5,657 nt of DNA from the NCBI GenBank assembly GCA_029939545.1, contig JAOZSS010000164.1, forward strand, positions 1-5,657. Reading direction: 5' to 3'. The notes beneath the pieces were generated by a model. It worked only from the letters and a program-made list of their open reading frames with translations, did no database searches and was not told where the DNA came from. This document shows positions 1 to 4,429 of this stretch, piece by piece; the first letter of the stretch is position 1; each line of letters opens with the position of its first letter. A program made the position numbers and the translations under genes. Source of the DNA: Kiritimatiellia bacterium. GTDB lineage: Bacteria > Verrucomicrobiota > Kiritimatiellia > UBA8416 > JABMPJ01.

Positions 1-525
1 GGCGCCAACCTGATGGGCCTGGGGTACCCGGGTGGCCCCATTATCGATCGGACGGCCAAAGCAGGAAACCCCAATGCCGTGCGTTTTCCGCGCGGAGGCC
101 GGCTCAAGGCGAACCCGATGCTGGGGGGGATGAATCCTGCGCTCTGCTTCAGTTTTAGTGGGCTCAAGACAGCGCTGCTCTATTATTTGAGGGAAAATCC
201 ACTCGATGGGTCTGAGGAGATGCTGGCTAATGTTGCGGCGTCTTACCAGGAGGCCATCGTGGGATCCCTGGCTCAACGGTGCCGTATTGCCCTGCAGAGT
301 GGCGAGGTGCACGCGCTGGCCGCAGTGGGCGGGGTGTCACTGAACGGGCGGCTGCGCGAGCGGCTGGCCGAGGTGGCGGAGGAGGCCAGCGTGAGGCTCC
401 TTCTCTCGAAACCGCACTACTGCGCCGACAACGCCGCCATGATAGCCGGCCTCGCAGGAGCAGGACAGGGGATCACGGGCCGGTCGGACCTCGCGATGGA
501 TATCGATCCGAACATGCGTTTGTAG
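1..525 (+). CDS. tsaD: tRNA N6-threonylcarbamoyladenosine transferase TsaD, C-terminal half (5' end outside window)
   Basis: The reading frame is open from the first base to a TAG stop and gives 174 visible residues, about half of the usual ~340. TsaD, with TsaB and TsaE, transfers the threonylcarbamoyl group to A37 of tRNAs that read ANN codons; it acts in the cytoplasm and is near-universal. Visible family signatures, counted from the window edge, are LGYPGGPIIDR (about 7-17), the GNPNAVRFPR stretch (about 22-31), FSFSGLKTALLYY (about 51-63), VGGVSLNGRLRERL (about 109-122) and CADNAAMIAGLAG (about 141-153). The Asp of the DNAAMI motif (about 143) is the conserved C-terminal Asp of this ASKHA-fold family that helps bind metal and nucleotide. 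The N-terminal HxxxH metal-binding motif lies outside the window. No frameshift is seen. The next gene begins 59 bp downstream on the same strand, so read-through is possible. The identification is secure. Confidence 0.96.
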   Translation, partial: GANLMGLGYPGGPIIDRTAKAGNPNAVRFPRGGRLKANPMLGGMNPALCFSFSGLKTALLYYLRENPLDGSEEMLANVAASYQEAIVGSLAQRCRIALQSGEVHALAAVGGVSLNGRLRERLAEVAEEASVRLLLSKPHYCADNAAMIAGLAGAGQGITGRSDLAMDIDPNMRL

Positions 526-569
526 ATTTGCCGATTGATGGACACCGGATAATAGCTATATAGTGCAGC

Positions 570-584
570 AGGAGGTGCGCACCT
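570..584 (+). promoter_or_regulatory. Strong Shine-Dalgarno overlapped by a 12-bp perfect palindrome
   Basis: AGGAGGT at 570-576 is a near-perfect Shine-Dalgarno sequence 8 nt before the ATG at 585, and it fixes that start. The 12 bases 573-584, AGGTGCGCACCT, form a perfect palindrome that includes the 3' part of the Shine-Dalgarno and touches the start codon. As RNA the stem would be only 4 bp around a GCGC loop, so a DNA operator or chance are as likely as an RNA switch. The ribosome binding site is well supported; a regulatory role for the palindrome is speculative. Confidence 0.6.
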
Positions 585-1286
585 ATGCCTGATACACCTG
601 ATGTTGCCGATCTGCCGCCAGTCGGCGACGAAGCGCTTGCCTATACCATCGCCATTGCCAAGCGTGAGCTTGAGCAGATGATGGATCTCAACCCGCAAGG
701 GATGCTGCTCGTTGATATCGACGGGCAGATCTCACGCGTAAATCGTGCCATCGTGGACCTGACCGGGGTGGGGGGCTTTGACGCGTTGCTGGGGCAGCCG
801 TTTGACTCCATTTTCGGGAATGGAGAAGGGGATCTTGTCTCGGAAATCCTGGCAAGCAAAAGCGGTGCCGAGGTGTTTGATCGCCATGTAACCCTACCAA
901 ACGGGTTTGTCCGCGAGCTCAGCTTCTCGGTTGCCGGTACGGCCTCCGGCGTTCGGGTTATCATGATTGCCGATATTACGGGCGAGAAAGAGCGCCAGGC
1001 GGATGAGGAGAGGGCGCATAAGAAGGAAGCCGTTGCGGCGCTGATCGGTGGCCTGATGCACAATATCAACCAGCCGCTCACTGTGGTCACGGTGACGGCC
1101 AAGCTGATGGAGATGGGCCTTGATAAGCCAGACCCTGACGTGGCGGAGCTCCGTAAGAACCTGGCCACGATCTCGGATCTGGTGATGCAGATCAAGCAGA
1201 TGCTGGAGAAGGTCGAGGCGGCCTCAGACTACGTCACAGAGGAGTATCTCGCCGGGAAGCGGATACTCGACATCAGCAGCCTCTGA
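585..1286 (+). CDS. PAS domain protein with histidine-kinase DHp helices but no ATPase domain
   Basis: This gene encodes 233 residues with an ATG placed by a strong AGGAGGT. Residues 1-30 are an acidic N-terminal stretch followed by a helix. Residues about 31-133 look like a PAS sensor fold: the MMDLNPQGMLLVDIDGQI start, NRAIVDLTG, LLGQPF, and an ITGEKERQADEE exit leading into a coiled-coil linker (about 134-152). Residues about 153-212 resemble a HisKA/DHp helical hairpin, with the H-box GLMHNINQPLTVV and candidate phospho-acceptor His159. The residue after it is Asn160, where Glu or Asp is usual. No N, G1, F or G2 boxes of a catalytic ATP-binding domain follow; the protein ends in a tail (Y216, T218, Y221, G224, I227, D229-I230). 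I recall similar tails on stand-alone receiver- or PAS-DHp proteins of Geobacter-like bacteria, which suggests a natural end. No signal peptide or membrane segment is seen, so it is probably cytoplasmic. A likely role is dimeric signal input or phosphotransfer with a partner kinase; ligand and partner are unknown. Confidence 0.85.
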   Translation: MPDTPDVADLPPVGDEALAYTIAIAKRELEQMMDLNPQGMLLVDIDGQISRVNRAIVDLTGVGGFDALLGQPFDSIFGNGEGDLVSEILASKSGAEVFDRHVTLPNGFVRELSFSVAGTASGVRVIMIADITGEKERQADEERAHKKEAVAALIGGLMHNINQPLTVVTVTAKLMEMGLDKPDPDVAELRKNLATISDLVMQIKQMLEKVEAASDYVTEEYLAGKRILDISSL

Positions 1287-1338
1287 CTACGACAGGGCTT
1301 CCCGTCTCTTGTCCGTACGGCCGACAGTGACGTCTCTG

Positions 1339-2223
1339 CTAGACCGCCAAGGTGCGACGCGCGGATTCAACCGTGTTGTAGAGCAACATCGTAATGGTCA
1401 TCGGGCCGACGCCGCCCGGAACAGGCGTAATTAGCGAAGCCTTTTCCTTGATGGCCTCGAAGTCGACGTCACCCACGAGCCGGTAGCCGCGCTTCTTGCT
1501 TGCATCCTCGACACGGTTGACACCCACATCAATCACGACGACGCCATCCTTGACCATGTCGGCGGTAACCGTGTTGGGCCACCCGGCGGCAACGATAACG
1601 ATGTCGGCCTGGCGAGTGTGATAGCCGATGTCCTTGGTCCCCGTGTGGCAGATGGTGACCGTGGCATTGGCGTGCTCCTTCTTCTGGAGCAGCATGGCCG
1701 CCACGGGCTTGCCGACGATGTTGCTGCGGCCCACGACCACGACGTGGGCACCCTTGGTTTCAACCCCGCTGCGGGCGAGCATCTGGACGCATCCGTGTGG
1801 CGTACAGGGAAGGAAGCACGCTTCGCCGATCAACATCTTGCCGACGTTGACAGGGTGAAACCCGTCGACATCCTTGTCCGGGTCAATGGCGAGCAGCGCG
1901 GCATTCTCGTCCATGTGCTTGGGCAGCGGAAGCTGTAGCAGGATACCGTTGATCTTGGGATCGTTGTTCATCCGGTCAATCAAGGCCATCAGATCATCCT
2001 GCGACGCGTCAGCAGGCAGGCGGTTGTCGTCTGAGTAGATGCCGGCTTCCTCGCAGGCCTTCTCCTTGGCGGTGACATAGGAACGCGAGGCGGGATCGTC
2101 GCCGATCAGGATAACGCCCAAGCCCGGCGTCACGCCCTGCTCCGAGAGCTTCTCAACATCGGTTTTGATTTCCGCGCGCATGTCGGCGGCGAGTTGCTTG
2201 CCGTCAATAATCTGTGCTGTCAT
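1339..2223 (-). CDS. folD: Bifunctional methylenetetrahydrofolate dehydrogenase / methenyltetrahydrofolate cyclohydrolase
   Basis: The product has 294 residues, close to the usual 280-300. FolD oxidises 5,10-methylene-THF to 5,10-methenyl-THF with NAD(P)+ and hydrolyses that to 10-formyl-THF, both reversibly, in the cytoplasm as a dimer. The catalytic-domain residues are in place: Y49-x-x-x-K53 in SYVTAKEKACEEAGI, Gln97 in GILLQLPLP, and Asp120 in DKDVDGFHPVNVGKM. The Rossmann domain shows VVVVGRSNIVGKP (about 161-173), an ICHTGT strand (191-196), ADIVIVAAG (206-214) and IDVGVNRV (231-238). The C-terminal signature TPVPGGVGPMT (266-276) is intact. The ATG at 2223 is preceded by AGGAAGGAAA about 8 nt away. 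It lies 61 bp downstream of the fhs stop on the same strand, so it is probably the second gene of an fhs-folD operon. Its 3' end faces the PAS gene across 52 bp. Nothing is missing or odd. Confidence 0.98.
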   Translation of the reverse strand: MTAQIIDGKQLAADMRAEIKTDVEKLSEQGVTPGLGVILIGDDPASRSYVTAKEKACEEAGIYSDDNRLPADASQDDLMALIDRMNNDPKINGILLQLPLPKHMDENAALLAIDPDKDVDGFHPVNVGKMLIGEACFLPCTPHGCVQMLARSGVETKGAHVVVVGRSNIVGKPVAAMLLQKKEHANATVTICHTGTKDIGYHTRQADIVIVAAGWPNTVTADMVKDGVVVIDVGVNRVEDASKKRGYRLVGDVDFEAIKEKASLITPVPGGVGPMTITMLLYNTVESARRTLAV

Positions 2224-2266
2224 TGTGTCATTTCCTTCCTGTCATCCCTTGGCGAATCTCGCGGCG

Positions 2267-2279
2267 CGCTCTCCGAGCG
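2267..2279 (-). other. Small GC-rich hairpin between fhs and folD
   Basis: Just after the fhs stop codon the minus strand reads CGCTC-GGA-GAGCG, a perfect 5-bp stem with a 3-nt loop. No run of T follows, so it does not look like an intrinsic terminator. It could slow 3' exonucleases or partly separate the two cistrons, or it may have no role. It ends about 43 nt before the folD start and does not cover the folD ribosome binding site. Confidence 0.3.
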
Positions 2280-2284
2280 GGCCG

Positions 2285-4048
2285 TTAGTACAGCCCTGTG
2301 ACTTTACCGGTTTCCGTATCCACGTCAATTCCACGGTAGGCTGGATTGGAGGCCGTGCCGGGCATCAGCTTGATCGCGCCGGCAACGGGCACGGCAAAAC
2401 CGGCCCCGCGGTAAACCAGTACGTCGCGAATCGGAAGCTCCCACTCGGTGGGCCTACCCTTGAGATTCGGGTCGTGCGAAAGGCTGAGGTGAGTCTTGAC
2501 CATGCAGGTTCCAAGCTTTGACGAGTTTGGATCCGAAGCGAGTGCCTCGATCTTTTCTGTCGCCACGTCCGAGTAGGTGACACCCGAGGCGCCGTAGACT
2601 TGCTTGGCGATCAACTCGATGCGCTTGGTGAGCGGCGTTTCCAATTCGTAAAGGAAGGTGAAGTCGCTCGGTTCTTCGGTGGCCTGTATCACGGCCTCGG
2701 CGAGTTCGATGGCCCCGTCGCCGCCCTTGAGCCAGTGCTCGGAGACAGCCACGAGCGCTCCCGCCGCTTCGGCGATGCGGCGGATGACGGCAATCTCGCC
2801 TGGCGTATCGGTGTAGAAGCTGTTGATACAGACCACGGGACGCACGCCCGCTTTCTTAACCGTCTCGATATGTGCCAGCAGGTTTGAGCAGCCCCGCTCA
2901 ACCAGTTCCAGGTGCTCGTTGATGTAGGCGTCATCCAGCGGTACCCCGGGCTTCACAAGCGGGCCGCCACCATGCATCTTCAGCGCCCTGACCGTCGCCA
3001 CGATGACCACGGCATCGGGCGTGATTCCTGAGAAACGGCACTTCAGGTTCCAGAATTTCTCGAAGCCGATGTCGGCACCGAACCCACTTTCCGTGACGTG
3101 GTAATCGGCCAGCCGGGTTCCGACCTGGTCGGCGATAATGGAGCTCTGGCCGATGGCGATGTTCGCGAATGGACCGGCGTGGACGAGGACAGGCTGGCCT
3201 TCAATCGTCTGAAGCAGGCTGGGATTAATCGCATCCACCATCCATGCGGTCATGGCCCCGTCGACTTCGAGGTCAGCCGTGGTGACATCGTTTCCCTGGC
3301 GGTCCTGGGCCACCACAATGCGGCCCATACGTTCGCGCAGGTCCTTGAGTCCCGTGGCTACAGAGAGGATCGCCATGACCTCGCTGGCGACGGTAATCTG
3401 GAATCCAGACTCCATCTGCAGGCCGTCCATCTTGCCGCCCTTGCCGATCGTGATGTTGCGAAGCGCCTGTGCACAGAAGTCGATCGCCCATTTCATCTGC
3501 ACGGTGTTGGGGTCGATATCGAGGCGCTTCAGGTTGCTTTTGGCGAGTCGCTCATCGTCGTAGTTGTGCTCGTGCTGCATCCGGGCGGTCAGTGCAACCA
3601 TCGCCAGGTTGTTGGCGTTGGCAATGGAGTCAATATCGCCGGTCATGCGAATCGAGAAAGGTGTCAGCGGAATGCACTGGGCCAGGCCGCCGCCGGCGGC
3701 GGATCCCTTGATGTTAAAGGTCGGACCTGCGCTGGGTTGGCGAATCGCGCCCACGACGCGCTTGCCGAGCCTACCGAGGCCCTGGACGAGGCCCATGCAC
3801 GTGGTGGTCTTGCCTTCGCCGAGTGGGGTGGGGGTGATGGCCGTGACATCAATGTACTTGGCCCGTCGTTTCTCGCCGACACGGTCGAGCACACGCAAGA
3901 AGTCAACCTTGCCGAGCTGGCGTCCCATCGGGATCAGTTCATCACGTTGCAGACCCATCTCGTCCGCAATCTGTTCCATCGGCCTCATCGTTTCTTCGGC
4001 CGCTTCGGCTATCTGCCAGTCTTTCAGTTTGGTCGGATCAAGGGCCAT
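2285..4048 (-). CDS. fhs: Formate--tetrahydrofolate ligase (10-formyl-THF synthetase)
   Basis: The product has 587 residues; many family members are about 555-560. Fhs makes 10-formyl-THF from formate, THF and ATP, supplying one-carbon units for purines and formyl-Met-tRNA or the methyl branch of the Wood-Ljungdahl pathway. Landmarks in order are MALDPTKLKDWQIAEAAE (1-18), KYIDVTAITPTPLGEGKTTT (64-83) with the ATP P-loop (TPLGEGKT, 74-81), IRQPSAGPTFNIKGSAAGGG (102-121), MTGDIDSI (135-142), VHAGPFANIAIGQSS (289-303), DYHVTESGFGADIGFEKF (315-332), VVCINSFYTDT (405-415), KTHLSLSHDP (518-527) and the LMPGT end (561-565). The sequence differs from the clostridial type (GPTFNIKG rather than GPCFGIKG; NIAIG rather than NIAHG) but matches the variant I recall from Desulfovibrio-like bacteria. 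I start at the ATG at 4048 because AAGGAG lies 6 nt upstream; a 9-codon extension from a TTG at 4075 would run through that ribosome binding site. It is the first gene of an apparent fhs-folD operon and is divergent from the deaminase gene. Confidence 0.97.
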   Translation of the reverse strand: MALDPTKLKDWQIAEAAEETMRPMEQIADEMGLQRDELIPMGRQLGKVDFLRVLDRVGEKRRAKYIDVTAITPTPLGEGKTTTCMGLVQGLGRLGKRVVGAIRQPSAGPTFNIKGSAAGGGLAQCIPLTPFSIRMTGDIDSIANANNLAMVALTARMQHEHNYDDERLAKSNLKRLDIDPNTVQMKWAIDFCAQALRNITIGKGGKMDGLQMESGFQITVASEVMAILSVATGLKDLRERMGRIVVAQDRQGNDVTTADLEVDGAMTAWMVDAINPSLLQTIEGQPVLVHAGPFANIAIGQSSIIADQVGTRLADYHVTESGFGADIGFEKFWNLKCRFSGITPDAVVIVATVRALKMHGGGPLVKPGVPLDDAYINEHLELVERGCSNLLAHIETVKKAGVRPVVCINSFYTDTPGEIAVIRRIAEAAGALVAVSEHWLKGGDGAIELAEAVIQATEEPSDFTFLYELETPLTKRIELIAKQVYGASGVTYSDVATEKIEALASDPNSSKLGTCMVKTHLSLSHDPNLKGRPTEWELPIRDVLVYRGAGFAVPVAGAIKLMPGTASNPAYRGIDVDTETGKVTGLY

Positions 4049-4054
4049 GATTCT

Positions 4055-4060
4055 CTCCTT
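4055..4060 (-). promoter_or_regulatory. Shine-Dalgarno that sets the fhs start
   Basis: The minus strand carries AAGGAG 6 nt before the ATG at 4048. The frame stays open for nine more codons to a TTG at 4075, but that start would place this ribosome binding site inside the coding sequence, and MALDPTK is the familiar N-terminus of this Fhs type. The shorter start is therefore preferred. Confidence 0.8.
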
Positions 4061-4130
4061 TTTGCAGGTGTCCAAAGTAGAAGAGCGGTGAGTAAGGTGT
4101 CAAGGTGGGCCAGACGCTATCTTTGTAAGG

Positions 4131-4159
4131 ATGTTGCTGTCTTTGGTCATATGTTGCTG
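4131..4159. repeat. 9-bp direct repeat with 20-bp period at the fhs transcription start
   Basis: ATGTTGCTG occurs at 4131-4139 and again, identically, at 4151-4159. On the fhs strand this is CAGCAACAT twice. The 20-bp period is close to two helical turns, so both copies would face the same side of the DNA. If the promoter at 4161-4190 is real, transcription would start near 4153, inside the upstream copy, with the other copy about 20 bp into the leader. That geometry fits a repressor operator. The repeat is seen directly; the operator role is inferred. Confidence 0.45.
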
Positions 4160-4160
4160 A

Positions 4161-4190
4161 ATTATCGGCTTTTAGCTGGTTTGAGGTCAA
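4161..4190 (-). promoter_or_regulatory. Predicted sigma70-type promoter of the fhs-folD operon
   Basis: On the minus strand TTGACC (4190-4185) is followed after 18 bp by GATAAT (4166-4161). Each hexamer matches the consensus at five of six positions and the spacing is acceptable. Transcription would begin near 4153 and give a leader of about 105 nt before fhs. This is the best promoter match in the intergenic region and it points at the correct gene. Confidence 0.6.
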
Positions 4191-4317
4191 GAGAGGGCAA
4201 CGTCTCAACATCCGTCTGCTGGGAATCGATAGAGACGGGGCCGCCTGTGAAGGTGAGTCGAGAGTTTGATGTGTAGCGAGCAGGATGGCCAGGTCGCCGC
4301 GACGTTCTCCATCGGGC

Positions 4318-4346
4318 TTGATATTCATCCCGATCATCGTCATGAT
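4318..4346 (+). promoter_or_regulatory. Candidate promoter of the deaminase gene
   Basis: TTGATA (4318-4323) is followed after 17 bp by CATGAT (4341-4346). The -35 box matches the consensus well, with four of the first four bases and the final A; the -10 box matches at four of six. Transcription would start around 4353, leaving a leader of about 77 nt. The match is moderate and could be chance; an upstream alternative cannot be excluded. Confidence 0.35.
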
Positions 4347-4347
4347 C
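4332..4347. promoter_or_regulatory. Perfect inverted repeat GATCAT-N4-ATGATC
   Basis: GATCAT (4332-4337) and ATGATC (4342-4347) are exact reverse complements around a CGTC spacer. The 16-bp element overlaps the proposed -10 box of the deaminase promoter, where a dimeric repressor would block transcription. The symmetry is seen directly; no known regulator consensus is recognised, and a 6-bp-arm repeat can arise by chance in a few hundred bases. Confidence 0.35.
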
Positions 4348-4429
4348 CTCGTCGACAGGGTGCGTAACAGTCCCCGTCACCGGAGCGGTCAGGACGTTAT
4401 TGAGAAGCGACAAGAGAGCGAGGGCAAGT

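Larger units (their letters stand above)
4049..4429. other. Divergent intergenic region between fhs and the deaminase gene (381 bp)
   Basis: This is the only non-coding stretch over 300 bp. Reading leftward it holds a well-formed sigma70-like promoter for fhs (4161-4190), a 9-bp direct repeat around the predicted start of transcription (4131-4159), and a leader of about 105 nt. Upstream of the -35 box, at 4201-4238, are two CGTCT copies 12 bp apart plus inverted AGACGG. Reading rightward it holds a weaker candidate promoter for the deaminase gene (4318-4346) with a perfect inverted repeat on its -10 box. GTCGC-C-GCGAC at 4293-4303 is a further short inverted repeat. I looked for a folate, ZTP or purine riboswitch core on both strands and recognised none. 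A minus-strand open frame with a hydrophobic N-terminus crosses the region (4162-4443) but is not supported as a gene. Confidence 0.75.

Noticed and set aside
528..564. Promoter just upstream of the PAS gene
   Set aside because: GATAAT (548-553) has only TTGCCG 14 bp upstream. TTGATG-18-TATAGT would start transcription inside the Shine-Dalgarno. Neither arrangement is convincing, and transcription from tsaD is possible.
641..1195. 184-codon minus-strand frame opposite the PAS gene
   Set aside because: The plus-strand frame has a strong ribosome binding site and PAS/DHp motifs; the antisense product is a Ser/Pro/Arg-rich shadow without features.
1287..1338. Bidirectional terminator between the convergent PAS gene and folD
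   Set aside because: GGG-CTT-CCC with flanking GACA/TGTC and the CCGTACGG palindrome are present, but no stable long stem with a T run is seen on either strand.
4048..4075. Nine-codon N-terminal extension of Fhs from a TTG
   Set aside because: The AAGGAG at 4055-4060 lies inside it and serves the ATG at 4048, where the familiar MALDPTK N-terminus begins.
4049..4160. Folate or ZTP riboswitch in the fhs leader
   Set aside because: The context fits, since ZTP and THF riboswitches often precede such genes, but I see no conserved core or pseudoknot-forming arms in the ~105-nt leader. A covariance-model search would settle it.
3098..4276. 392-codon open frame on the plus strand opposite fhs
   Set aside because: It is the antisense shadow of a clearly identified fhs gene. 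Its translation is rich in His, Arg and Gly with no recognisable motif, and long antisense frames are common opposite GC-biased genes.
4038..4343. 101-codon minus-strand frame across the intergenic region into fhs
   Set aside because: It overlaps the fhs ribosome binding site and start in another frame, and it has no Shine-Dalgarno or recognisable sequence.
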